Source: Antennarius striatus
Taxonomy: Eukaryota; Chordata; Actinopteri; Lophiiformes; Antennariidae
Direction of reading: 5' to 3'
Length of the DNA: 64,000 nt
Assembly (NCBI RefSeq): GCF_040054535.1
Contig: NC_090780.1
Location: forward strand, 8,324,501 to 8,388,500
Part shown: piece by piece, positions 50,143-61,024 of the stretch
Numbering within the stretch: the first letter of the stretch is position 1
How the letters are laid out: each line of letters opens with the position of its first letter
Program-made: the position numbers and the translations under genes
The notes under the pieces: generated by a model
What the model was told of the DNA's origin: nothing
Database searches by the model: none
Seen by the model: the letters and a program-made list of their open reading frames with translations, nothing else

Positions 50143-53100
50143 ATCAAATTTACGACTTCCATACCGGATCGGTCGAGGCCCGGGTTAACAACGACCGCCA
50201 TCGGTGCTATTGACCTACAGGGTGCCGATGGAAATTGGACTACTGTTGGTCGAAGAAGGAGAGGAGGAAAGTGTGCCCGTAGGAAGAGAGAGAAGAGGAA
50301 CGCCAAGAGTGTAGGACTGAGAGTAGGGACGTTGAATGTTGGGACTATGACAGGAAAAGGCAGAGAGTTGGTTGACATGATGCAGAGGAGGAAGGTTTCA
50401 AGTTTCAAGTTTATTTATTCTTATATAGCACAGATTCACAAACAATGTCTGAAAGGGCTTTACAATCTGCACATGGAAGATATCCCTCTGACCTTTGTGC
50501 ACTTTGAGCAGTACGACCCTCACATCGGATAAGGAACAATGCCCCCCAAAACCCTTTTAACAGGGGAAAAAATGGATGGGAGAAACCTCAGGAACACTGC
50601 AGAGGAGGGATCCCTCTTCCAGGAGTGGACAGACGAAGCAATAGACATCACATGTACAGATTAACAACACAATAATAATAGCAATGATAATAACAATAAC
50701 AATAATAAATGTATGACAAAGGCACGCTGATCCATCCAATACAGCAAGTCACCACCAGCCGATGAAGCACACAGAGGTCACCGATTGCCAAGGATCCACC
50801 ACTCTGAGGACAAACCAAACAGTGCCTAAGTCATTGTTCTCAAAAAAAAAAAATTACAGTGTAAGATTACCCTGCCAAAACCCAATAACCAAAACAGAAC
50901 CAAATGAGACAAAACCAGACTCCCCTAGAGGATGGTGAAACAGGACCATTGTGCAGTTTTTGATATCACCAGCCACAGATGCAGACAGAGGTAGCCGATT
51001 GCCGATGATCCACCACACAAAGGCCTGAGAGAGAGAACAGGAGAAGGAGGGAGAGAGATAGAGAGAACAGGGGCAATAGTGGCGCGACAGGGAGCAGAAT
51101 GGCAGAGGATTAATGGAGGCAGGGGCCTACCTAAGAAATCCTACGGCTCGTCGGCAGGACTAGGCTAAACCTAAACACTGAGACTGCCACCCCCGATATT
51201 ACTTGTATGTTAGGTAGAACAGATATGTTTTGAGTCTAGATTTAAAGATATCTATGGATTCAGACGGTCTAATAGCTATAGGGAGATTATTCCATAGTAA
51301 AGGGGCACGATAGGAGAAGGCCCTCTGTCCAGCTGACTTCTTTTTAACTCTAGGAACACACAAGAGACCTGTATTCTGAGAGCGGAGAGCCCTAATTGGA
51401 GTGTAGGGTAAACATACTGTGTGTCCAGGAGACCAGGTGGAAAGGTAGCAAGGCTAGAAATTTAGGAGTAGGGTTCAAGTTGTTCTATCATGGTGTGGGT
51501 AGGAAGATAAATGGAGTAGGAGTTATCTTGAAGGAGGAGTTTGTTAGGAATGTCCTAGAGGTGAAAAGAGTGTCAGATAGAGTGATGAGTCTGAAGCTAG
51601 AAATAGAAGGTGTGGTGTTCAATGTTTCCAGTGGGTATACTCCACAGGTAGGATGTGAGCTAGAGGAGAAGGGGAAATTCTGGTGGGACTTTGATAAAGT
51701 GATGCAGTGCATACCTAGAAGTGAGAAAGTTGTCATTGGTGCTGACTTCAGTCAACATGTTGGTGCAGGAAATAGAGGTGATGAGGAAGTGATGGGCAGG
51801 TTTGGTATCCAGGAGAGGAACGCTGAAGGACAGATGGTGGTTGACTTTGCAAAAAGCATGAAAATGGCTATAGTGAATACTTTCCTCCAGAAGAGGTAGG
51901 AACATAGGGTGACCTATAAGAGTGGTGGTAGGTGCACACAGGTAGACTACATCTTGTGCAGACGGTGTAACCTGAAGGAGATCAGTGACTGTAAAGTAGT
52001 GGTAGGCGAGAGTGTAACCAAACAGCATAGGATGGTGGTGCGTAGGATGACTCTGGTAGTGAGGAAGATGAAGAGGGCAAAGGCAGAGCAGAGGACGAAA
52101 TGGTGGAAGCTGAAAAAGGAAGAGTGTTGCATGACTTTTAGGAAGGAGTTAAGACAGGCTCTTGGTGGTCAGGAGGTGGTTCCAGATAACTGGACAATTA
52201 CAGCTAATGTGATCAGGGAGACAGGTAGGAGAGTACTTGGTGTGTCATCTGGAAGGAAAGTAGATAAGGAGACTTGGTGGTGGAATGAGGAGGTACAGGA
52301 GTGTATACAGAGAAAGAGGTTAGCTAAGAAAAAGTGGTACACTGAGAGGACTGAGGAGAGTAGACAGGAGTACATGGAGATGCAGCGTAAGGTGAAGGTA
52401 GAGGTAGCAAAGGCCAAACAAGGGGCTTATGATGACTTGTATGCTAGGTCGGACAGTAAAGAGGGAGAGACGGATCTATATAGGTTGGCAAGACAGAGAG
52501 ACAGAGATGGGAAGGACGTGCAGCAGGTTAGGGTGATTAAGGATAGGGATGGAAGTCTATTGACAAGAGCCAGTAGTGTGATGGGAAGATGGAAAGAGTA
52601 CTTTGAAGAGTTGATGAACATGGAAAATGAGAGAGAACAAAGACTAGAAGAGGTGGCTGTTGTGGACCAGGAAGTAGCGAAGATTAGTCAGGATGAAGTG
52701 AGAAGGGCATTGAAGAGGATGAAAACTGGAAAGGCAGTCAGTTCTGATGACATACCTGTAGCGGTTTGGAAGTGTCTAGGAGAGGTGGCAGTAGAGTTTC
52801 TAACTAGGTTGTTCAACAGGATCTTACGTAGTGAGAAGATGCCTGAGGAATGGAGGAGAAGTGTGCTGGTGCCCATTTTTAAGAACAAGGGAGATGTGCA
52901 GAGTTGTGACAACTACAGAGGAATAAAGCTATTGAGCCGTACAATGAAGTTATGGGAAAGAGTAGTGGAAGCTAGACTAAGGGCAGAAGTCAGCATTTGT
53001 GAGCAGCAGTATGGTTTCATGCCAAGAAAGAGTACTACAGATGCAATATTTGCTTTGAGGATGTTGATAAAGAAGTACAGAGAAGGCCAGATGGAGGTGC

Positions 53101-54140
53101 GTTGTGTTTTTGTAGATCTGGAGAAAGCTTATGACAGGGTGCCCAGAGAAGAACTGTGGTATTGTATGAGAAAGTCTGGAGTGGCAGAGAAGTATGTTCG
53201 AGCAGTGCAGGACATGTATGAGGACTGTAAGACAGTGGTGAGGTGTGCTGTAGGTGTGACAGAGGAGTTCAAGGTGGAGGTGGGACTGCCTCAGGGATCA
53301 GCTCTAAGCCCCTTCTTGTTTGCTATGGTGATGGACAGGCTGACAGACGAGGGTAGACAGGAATCTCCATGGACTATGATGTTTGCAGATGACATTGTGA
53401 TCTGTAGTTAGACCAGGAAACAGCCCAAAGGAGAAGCTAGAGAGCTGGAGGTTTGTCCAAGAAAGGAGAGGAATGAAGGTTAGCCGCAGTAAGACAGAGT
53501 ACATGTGTGTGAACGAGAGGGATCCAAGTGGAAGAGTGAGGTTACAGGGAGAAGAGATCAAGAAGGTGGAGGATTTTAAGTACTTCGGGTCAACCGTCCA
53601 GAGCAATGGAGATTGTGGAAAAGAGGTGAAGAAGCCTGTACAGGCAAGATGGAACGGGTGGAGGAAAGTGTCAGGTGTGATGTGTGATAGAAGAGTTTCA
53701 GCTAAAATGAAAGGAAAGGTGTACAAAACTGTGGTGAGACCAGTGATGTTGTTTGGTCTAGAGACAGTGTCACTGAGGAAAAGACAGGAGACAGAGCTGG
53801 AGGTAGCAGAGATGAAGAGGCTGAGGTTCTCTTTAGGAGTGACCAGGAAGGATAGGATCAGGAATGAGTACATCAGAGGGACAGCACATGTTAGAGGTTT
53901 TGGAGATAAAGTCAGAGAGGCCATACTGAGATGGTTTGGACATGTCCAGAGGAGAGATAGGGATTATATTGGTAAAGGATGCTGAGTTTTGAACTGCCGG
54001 GCAGGAGGCCTAGAGGAAGACCAAAGAGGAGGTTTATGGATGAAGTGAGAGAGGACATGAAGGTAGTTGGTGTGAGAGAAGAGGATGCAGAAGACAGGGT
54101 TAGATGGAGGCAATTGATTCGCTGTGGCAACCCCTGAAGG
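50143..54140 (+). pseudogene. RTE endonuclease/reverse transcriptase, near intact
   Basis: The endonuclease starts LRVGTLNVGTMTGKGRELVD (about 50320) and resumes after the insertion with ILCVQETRWKGSKARNLG (ETRW metal-binding Glu) and VVIGADFSQHVGAGNRG. A TAG at 51897-51899 interrupts the same frame, which continues 51909-53411: TQVDYILCRRC, GKAVSSDDIPVAVWKCLG (RT 1), VPIFKNKGDVQSCDNYRGIK (RT 2), VFVDLEKAYDRVPREELW (RT 3), GLPQGSALSPFLFAMVMDR (RT 4), MMFADDIVICS (catalytic). A stop and frameshift follow at 53409. The C-terminal part continues at 53473-53985 (MKVSRSKTEYMCVNERD, KVEDFKYFGSTVQSNGDC, LRWFGHVQRRD) and needs one more shift to reach its end. Four lesions including the insertion, so not active. 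Confidence 0.9.
50402..51391 (-). mobile_element. Unclassified repeat inserted in RTE copy 3
   Basis: The left border is TTTCAAGTTTCAAGTTTATT..TATATAGCACAGATTCAC. Reversed, this is a GCTATATAA..AAACTTGAAACTTGAAA tail like that at 13240-14068. The interior has GGAGAAACCTCAGGAACACTGC, GGAGGGATCCCTCTTCCAGG and a GAGAGA-rich part. RTE coding sequence resumes at ATACTGTGTGTCCAGGAGAC. No protein is recognised inside. Confidence 0.7.
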
Positions 54141-54412
54141 GAAAAGCCGAAAGGAAAAGGAGTATTAAAGTCAAGCTTTGGTGTTGTTCAGGAAATATTG
54201 AAAGTCTCCTTGATGACATTTTACATTATAAAAAAATAAATGATAAAATGAGATGAGATGAGGTATAAAATAATGTGAGATGCAGGATGGGAAAAGATGA
54301 GAAAATATTAGACAATAGTTTAAATGAGATGAGATATCTAAATAGACAAGTTATGCGATGAGATTAGACAAGATCAGGTCAGATACGAGAAGAAAAGAGA
54401 AGAGAAGAGAAG

Positions 54413-57400
54413 TTGTTGGTTTTTTTTGCAAAAAAACTTCAATCACATTTAGAACATTTAGAACATTTTACAATTTTTCATTAGATGAAACTTCAAAAAC
54501 ACTAAACACTCAAAAACACTAAACACCAATAAACAAAGGGAAATACAATATAAAAACTAGTACATTATAACAGGAAGTTTGCAAAAGTGAGGTGGTCATC
54601 AACTAAAGTGCATCGGACATTTTTGTAACACCAGATGTTCCTAAAGTTATTCAGGTCTTTTGTCAATTTATAGAAACCAAATTCTAGTTTTAAGCGACAT
54701 CTGATGTTACAGCAAAAAACAGTAGCTGCTTCTTGAACAGTATTTTTTTTCAATTCTCCTCTTCTTGGTCACATAAATTTTGCCTCTCCAGAAATAAAAT
54801 TTAAAAGCTGCCACTTTCTCTGATTCGATCTATTGTACCCAGCACCGTAGATGAATTTCCTGATTCTAAAATTTTCACTGAACAAATTAAAAACATTCGT
54901 TAGAAGAGTGAAGAGTCTCCCACACTCACTGAAAGCATGAAAGACTGTTTCACGAAGGGGACAGAAGGGACACTGGCTGGACAACGCAGGGGTGAAAACA
55001 AAGATAAAAGCATTGGAACCGATGGCACCATGTAAAATCCTCCACTTGAGGTCGGCTGTTTTCTGGAGGGGAGGTTTGTACAGAAGTCTCCACTGTGGGT
55101 CAGGTCCATTTCCCGTCATCCTGTTGGCCCAGGTAGTGGGTGCTCTGTTTCACAGGTTTTTCTTGTTGATTACTTTTACACATTGTTTGTACAGTATTTT
55201 TTTGTTGGCCGTGTGCAGGCTGATTTGTCGTTCATCTCCGAGGAGAGGACTCTCCAGTTCTCCAAACAGGGGACTGATGTGGACCTCAGGGAAAGGATCT
55301 TTGCTGTCCGGTACAGTCCCTGTACTATAGTCCAGGAAGAGGCCTCTCTCCTTCCCGGAGAATCTTTGCCTCCACAGTTGTAGCACCCTCTGAGCCACCC
55401 TGGTGGACTGGATGTTCAGCAGGGAGCTCACAGCCTGGTAATCCGCCAACGCAGGCCTGGCGTTGTCCACCAGCTGCTGGAGGGTCATGGTCCTGGTTCT
55501 GCAAAGCGCTGCAGACAGCCCAGGTGTGGCTCCACTGCAGACATCCAGCATGGCTCCATGAACTAGTGGTTCCTTCAGGAACCAGAACAGAGAGTCAGAG
55601 CTTTTTCCTGGGCTGCTTTTAAATAGGGCCCATGACTTAAAAACACCAAGATAAAACGGAGGCAAACCATTTAACTTTAGAAACTTAGAGTCCATTAAAA
55701 ACAGTGCATCATCCAGGTCCAAGTTACTCACACGTTTGAATATGCAGCTGGCCACCTCTCACCACGTCAGATCCGCTGGTCCGGTCAGAAACCGCTGGAT
55801 GAACTGTAATCTGAACGTGGCTGTTCTACTAGTCAGGTGGATGAGGCCCTGTCCCCCCTCCTCTCTTGATAAAAACAACACTCCTTGAGGCACCCAATGC
55901 AGCCCATCCCAGAAAAAGTTGACAAGTTTGGTCTGGATTTGGGCTAGAAACCCTGATGGAGGGTCCATACAGGCCAAGCGGTGCCACAGCTGTGAGGCCA
56001 CCAGGTTGTTTATCTCTAAAACTCGACCTCTGTACGACATTCTGGGGAGCAACCATTTCCATTTCTTAAGTTTCCATTCTATTTTTTCAATGACGCCCTG
56101 CCAGTTCTTCTTGCTTGTTGTCTCATTTCCCAGGTACACACCGAGATATTTGAGACCGTCAGTCTTCCAACACAAGTTTTGAGGAAGAACCGGGAGGTTG
56201 CCATGCCACTCACCAACAGCAAGGGCTTCACTTTTGTTCCAGCTTACTTTTGCAGCAGTTAAAACATTGAATGACTTTGTCAAATCCACCAAAACATCAA
56301 CATACCTTTGGTTTTTGATAAGAACAACAGCATCATCAGCATAGGCATATAAAAGAATGCTCTCTAACACCAGGTAAAATCAAACCGTCGATGCTTTTGC
56401 GGATTTTACAGAGGAGGGGTTCCAGAGAGAGTGCATAGAGCATCCCAGACAGGGCACAGCCCTGCCGGATGCCCCGATGCACCCTGAAGGGGACACACAA
56501 ACTGCCGTTAAACTTCAGAATACTCTGAACTCACTCTGAACTCACTGTACAACACCTTGATCTTGGCAATAAACTTGGTGCTTAACCCAAATCTCTCCAT
56601 AGTTGTCCAAGGAAGCTGTGCTCAACACGGTCAAATGCCTTTTCCTGATCTAATGAAATGAGACCAGCGTTTATACCCAATGATCTGGAAACCTCCAAAA
56701 CATCACGAATTAGGTAGACATTGTCTGCCATGGACCTGCCGGGCACACAGTAGGTTTGATCCCGGTGGATGACCTGCTCCATAGCTTCCCTCAGCCTGGT
56801 AGCCAAAGCCTTGGACAGAATCTTGTAATCGGTGCAGAGCAGTGACACAGGGTGCCAGTCCTTGATGTCCTGCAGATTGCCTTTTTTAGGCAGGAGGGCA
56901 ACGGCCGCCCTCCGGCAGGACAGTGGCAAAGAGCCTGAGGCTAGACTTTTGGTGAACACTTCCAGCATATCACGTGCTAGAATGTCCCAGAAGGCTGTAT
57001 AGAATTCGACCGTCAGACCATCGATACCCGGAGGTCGTCGTCACTGCATGTTCTGCAGGGCAGTGTGGAGTTCCTCTAGTTCCAGTGGCTGGTCGAGTTG
57101 TGAATTTGTCTCCGTGGAGACCTGAGGTAGCTCTGCACAGAACTCCTCTAACAGTGGCTGGTTTTCTCGGTATTCACTGTCATACGAAGATGAATAAAAA
57201 CTCACAGCTCGCCTTCTGATCTGTCCAGGCTCTGTCAGCTCCTGTCCTGTGTCAGACAGCAGGGAGTGGATCACATTGGTCTGTCCATGCTTCTTTTCCA
57301 GGCCAAAGAAGAAGCTAGAGGGAGCATCCATCCACCGGTGATATTTTGTACCCTGGATCGGACCAGTGCACCCTGTACTTTAGTATCCAACAGGTCGGCT

Positions 57401-57476
57401 AAAGCCATTCTTTTGGACTTGAGGATTTCAGTACACCTCTGATTTCCTGTGGAAGCGCTTGTCTCTAACTCCACAA
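54413..57476 (-). mobile_element. Tx1-type (L1-superfamily) LINE, 5'-truncated, minus strand
   Basis: The 3' end is at 54413, against AGAAGAGAAGAGAAG; the 5' break is near 57476, against AGAAGAGAATAGAAGAG. It contains the RT domain and long C-terminal part. Similar 3' ends occur at 27823-28126, 57491-57575 and 57583-57644. Confidence 0.85.
54769..57476 (-). pseudogene. Tx1-like reverse transcriptase pseudogene
   Basis: Order on the minus strand: 57470-57271, ELETSASTGNQRCTEILKS and DLLDTKVQGALVRSRVQ; 57331-57041, FFFGLEKKHGQTNVIHSLLS and ELEELHTALQNMQ; 56968-56582, PLSCRRAAVALLPKKGNLQD (RT 2) and DQTYCVPGRSMADNVYLIRD, NAGLISLDQEKAFDRVEHSF (RT 3); 56370-55759, YAYADDAVVLIK (catalytic YADD) and KYLGVYLGNE, KLKKWKWLLPRMSYRGRVL; then 55755-55150 and 55119-54769, a tail with LRETVFHAFSECGRLFTL, where cysteine/histidine-rich sequence resembles the L1-type zinc-knuckle end. 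Frameshifts separate the blocks. Confidence 0.83.
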
Positions 57477-57490
57477 GAAGAGAATAGAAG

Positions 57491-57575
57491 AGATTTTTTT
57501 GATTTTTGCAAAAACACTTTATCACATTCAAACATTTTACAATTTTACATTAGATGAAAGCACTAAAGTGCTTCC
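57491..57575 (-). mobile_element. Tx1 LINE 3' end fragment (second)
   Basis: GATTTTTGCAAAAACACTTT, ACATTTTACAATTTTACATT and AGATGAAAGCAC match the 3' end of the 27823 copy. It is about 85 bp and lies between AGAAGAG and GAAGAGG motifs. Confidence 0.75.
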
Positions 57576-57582
57576 GAAGAGG

Positions 57583-57644
57583 ACGATTTTTTGCAAAAAA
57601 ACCCATTTAGAACACTTTACAATTTTTCATTAGATGAAACTTCA
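57583..57644 (-). mobile_element. Tx1 LINE 3' end fragment (third)
   Basis: ATTTTTTGCAAAAAAACCCA, TAGAACACTTTACAATTTTT and ATTAGATGAAACTTCA match 54420-54496. It is bordered by GAAGAGG on one side and a GAGAA array on the other. Confidence 0.75.
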
Positions 57645-57699
57645 GAGAAGAGAAGAGAAGAGAAGAGAAGAGAAGAGAAGAGAAGAGAAGAGAAGAGAA
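57645..57699. repeat. (GAGAA)n microsatellite
   Basis: About eleven GAGAA units. It appears to be the remaining part of a longer array into which the Tx1 3' ends were inserted. Confidence 0.95.
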
Positions 57700-58339
57700 T
57701 TTGAAATGTGATCAAATGGGATATGATGAGACAAAAACATGAGAGGACAAATCTTACCCCTTAGCCAGGGTGCCCAGAGAGTTAATTAGGGTTCAGGTTG
57801 TAACCCAGTGAAATTTAAAGATTGAACCTCTATCCTTTCATCAAAAGGACAACTGCTCTCTGCCCTGATTATTATTATCATCCCTGTACTCAATGAAAAC
57901 CAGATTTTCAGAGACAGATGTGCGAACATAATTAGTGACATCACAAATAGTTTGGAAGTCAGTGCTGGTGAAATTTTCATCTATCAAGTTTGATGAGGGA
58001 GCCTGAAGCCTCAAGCAGACTTTTAGTCAGATGTTTTGTATGTCTCACTCATATGCGGGAAAAATTGTTAGCTGTTGTTAAAAACAAGCCACTGTAAAGT
58101 TATATAACTTGAAATTGTTTGATCATTCACAGGAGCACTCCAGCATGTTCCTATCAACACTGACATTTTTAAAGTAGACACTAACTCTAGTCTGTCGTAT
58201 GTGATGATCTGTGCTTTGTCAAAGTCATGGCTGGAAATGACTGAGATCTCTCTCTCTTCAAAGGTGATTGCCATGAGAGGAAGCAGGAGTGAAGGGTCAG
58301 CAAAAGATAGTGTCAAATTGACTAGTGTGCTACATAAAT
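57700..58339. other. Intergenic stretch between Tx1 cluster and SINE fragment
   Basis: No recognised feature. Confidence 0.45.
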
Positions 58340-58600
58340 TCCGTTTTGTGTGGAGTTTGTACGTTCTCCCCGTGTCTGCATGGGTTCTCTCCGGGTTCTC
58401 CGGAGGTGAATTTATCAGCTTTAAATTGTCTGTGAGTGTGAGTGGCTGTTTGTCTTTAATGTGCCTCTTGTCTGTAGTCAGCTGGGATCGGCTCCAGCAA
58501 CACCAGTGATAAAGAAAAAGTGACTGTAGACAAGATGATTATAATCGTCTTGTCTTGAAGAAAATGGATGGATGGATGGATGGATGGATGGATGGATGAT
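58340..58600 (+). mobile_element. SINE A-like body fragment with (GGAT)n tail
   Basis: GTGTGGAGTTTGTACGTTCT, CCCCGTGTCTGCATGGGTTC and TCCGGGTTCTCCGG match the SINE A body; AGCTGGGATCGGCTCCAGCA and AAGAAAATGGATGG plus GGAT units form the tail. No tRNA-like head. Confidence 0.7.
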
Positions 58601-58626
58601 TATTGAATGCAGAAGGCATGATTGTC

Positions 58627-58680
<54 letters not shown>

Positions 58681-58697
58681 TGTCTCTCTGTCTCTCT

Positions 58698-58731
<34 letters not shown>

Positions 58732-58747
58732 CTCTCTGTCTGTCTCT
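58627..58747. repeat. (TG)n plus (TCTG)n compound microsatellite
   Basis: A TG run at about 58627-58679, then TCTG/TCTC units to about 58747. Confidence 0.95.
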
Positions 58748-59125
58748 TATAATGGCTGCACACTGATGCTTTTTCGGGGCCCCTGCAGACTCATGAAAGT
58801 CAGATGTGTCTTTCTTTAATTCAGCTGTCAGATCAGATGATGCAACTGCCTGTACAGCGGCACCCACACCCTGACTACATCCCGCTTCAAAGCGGTGATG
58901 TGTTGTAATTGTCAGTGTTCATCCGTTTGTTCATTCATCAGTCCACCAAATAACTTCGCAACCATTGCAGATAGAAAGGTGAAAAAAAAGCACATTACTT
59001 GGGCGGCAAAGGGGATGAAAATGAGATGATGACCTTGACCTTGAGAAAACTAGGTCATGGTCAAATTTATACTTTTGTACACTCAGGAACTGGATAAAAT
59101 AGAAAGACGAGGAAGATGGTCGGCG
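58748..59125. other. Intergenic stretch, no element recognised
   Basis: Unique-looking sequence up to the hAT-like terminus at 59126. Confidence 0.45.
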
Positions 59126-59397
59126 CAGGCCTTGAAATTATTATTTTTTCTTGGTAGCACTGATGCTCCCAAATTTAGAAGTTAGTAGCACCAGCAAAGA
59201 CTTTAGGAGCACCTACCCAAAAGAAAGGCGTACAGACAATATATGTAACATGGCATGTATTTTATTCACAGAACCGTCAACACTTTTGTAAATATGTTTG
59301 TAACATTAGTTGGGTGTCCTGGCTCTCAGTCCCTCTTTCATCCACCTTTTCACTGAAGGCCCAGCCACAAAGTTCTCCTCAGGAGGACCCCCTACAC

Positions 59398-60042
59398 CAG
59401 GGGTATTCAATTAAAAGTCACGGAGGTCCGGTTAGAAAAATTTCCTCTTAGTAGAAGGTCCAAACCCAAGTCCAATTTGTGTCTTATAGCAGGCCACTAT
59501 ATCTACATTATCATTTATTATCAATTTTCAATGCAGGATATGTTTACGTGAGTGCACAGCTAGCTCTTCTACCTCACCATAAATAAAAGTAGACCCAGGC
59601 AAATAAATTTTAAGCCATTATGTTAGATTGAAGAACACACAAACCTGAGAATTAAAAAATAAAGTGCAAAAAGAGCTGAATAATCCTTTTTCTCGTAAAT
59701 TAAAGACATCCCAGCCTAAAGAACTGAAGGCCTACACTTCAAGTAAAAAAAAACATGTTCAGAAAGCATGAATAAAAACTGGCTCTTTCAGGGGAAAATG
59801 CAAACAGAACTTTCTTCATGAGAGAAAGGGGCATGTGGCCTGACAGTCATTTACTTGTACACAAGTAACCTTGTACACAAGGTGCCTGTGCACACCTTGT
59901 GGTGGTCTCTGTCATGTGTGGTGAAAGAGACCACTGGACTTGATCAGCATCTTTTATTGCTGCTTATATGTCCTCTCCTCTTGTGTGTGTTTCATAGTGG
60001 TGTTAAATTCAGCAAAGAGCTCCTATCATTGTGAAAGAAGCT

Positions 60043-60092
<50 letters not shown>

Positions 60093-60865
60093 CACACACA
60101 AACTACAACTCATCAATGTCCACAGGGATGCATGGTGCTAGCTGCATCCAGATGTTAATATTTCTGATTTCCTGGTTGCTGTTGAAGCTGACGTTGGGAG
60201 TTTTTCCACACATCTCATCTTTCTGTTTTCCCCTAACCAAAATGTCAACAACAGCTTTTAAGCACTTATTCACAACTGTCCCATCACTAAAAGATGTTTT
60301 CTGTTGCCCTAAACTCCACCATGCCTTTAGTGAACATTTGTTTGCATTTTTCTCCTTCATTTTGCCCTCAGCTTCAGGGAAAATTCTGCGCAAAAACTGT
60401 GCTTTGTTTCATAGTGGCGCTTTAAGTTATTAATTAATTCATGCTGCGTATTCAGACCATATGAGGTAAAATGTTTTTGAACTGCCTGACGGAGGAATAA
60501 ACATGAATTTCGTCCACTCATTGTTAACCAGCGATTTTCCTCATTGACCTCCCTTCGTTTGGAGCTATGCTGTCTCCCTTCTTCTGTGCTCCGCTGTAGC
60601 GGTAAACTCACAGCGGTAGCGATCTGTCTCACTTTCTGGTACGCTGACAGCGCAGGGTAGACAAACGATCTGATTGGCTGAACTGAGTGGAGCTATTACT
60701 GTATTAACTGAAGGAGCAGCGCCTGCCGTCTGTTGTCGCGAACTGCAAGTAAAAATGCGCCAAGAAAATCTACTCTCGTGAATTTATCATGGAGTGGTCA
60801 CGGATCCGGACAGAACCATCACGCGGTCTGGATCCGGACCACGGTCCGCCATTTGGTGACCCCTG
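59398..60865 (-). mobile_element. hAT element nested at 59.4-60.9 kb
   Basis: Ends CAGGGGTATTCAATTAAAAG and CATTTGGTGACCCCTG. The flanking octamers CCCTACAC (59390) and CTCTATAG (60866) agree at five of eight positions, so an aged target duplication is possible. It carries a minus-strand hAT transposase remnant and an AC microsatellite at about 60044-60101. Confidence 0.75.
60103..60632 (-). pseudogene. hAT transposase N-terminal remnant
   Basis: The minus-strand frame 60632-60357 contains KRREVNEENRWLT and NNLKRHYETKHS, the latter resembling the end of a BED-type zinc finger. A shifted frame 60393-60103 has SFSDGTVVNKCLKAVVDILV, matching the SFSDGE.VK.C... block of hAT transposases. The catalytic core is absent. 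Confidence 0.7.
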
Positions 60866-61024
60866 CTCTATAGAGAGAGAGAAAGAGCAAGAGAGAAGAG
60901 GGGGAAAAAAGGCGCACCAGATTTTTTTCCCTAGTCGCACTGGTGCTCCCAAATATATTTAGTAGTCGCACTGATAAAAATTTGGGCGCATATGGGACCA
61001 AAATGTTCGCAATTTTGAGCCCTG

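Larger units (their letters stand above)
50006..54175 (+). mobile_element. RTE-clade LINE copy 3, plus strand, best preserved, with perfect target duplications
   Basis: A 15-bp direct repeat AGTATTAAAGTCAAG at 50006-50020 and 54161-54175 brackets the element (50021-54160). The 5' region starts AATGTAGCCGCAAGAGGACA; the 3' end is GAAGGGAAAAGCCGAAAGGA with an AAAGG tail. A 1-kb unrelated repeat is inserted at about 50402-51391 in the endonuclease region. RTE LINEs move by target-primed reverse transcription; variable-length duplications and a short 3' UTR agree with this. Confidence 0.93.
59126..61024. mobile_element. hAT-type element (CAGGGCTC.. family) with another hAT nested inside
   Basis: Left end CAGGCCTTGAAATTATT and right end CGCAATTTTGAGCCCTG, with matching subterminal blocks (GTAGCACTGATGCTCCCAAA left; TCGCACTGGTGCTCCCAAAT right, both in the same sense). 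The right terminus in reverse equals the fragment at 34135. I find no target duplication for the outer element. Confidence 0.7.

Noticed and set aside
58572..58867. Tandem tetranucleotide and dinucleotide clusters considered as CRISPR-like arrays
   Set aside because: They are simple repeats without spacers, in a vertebrate genome.
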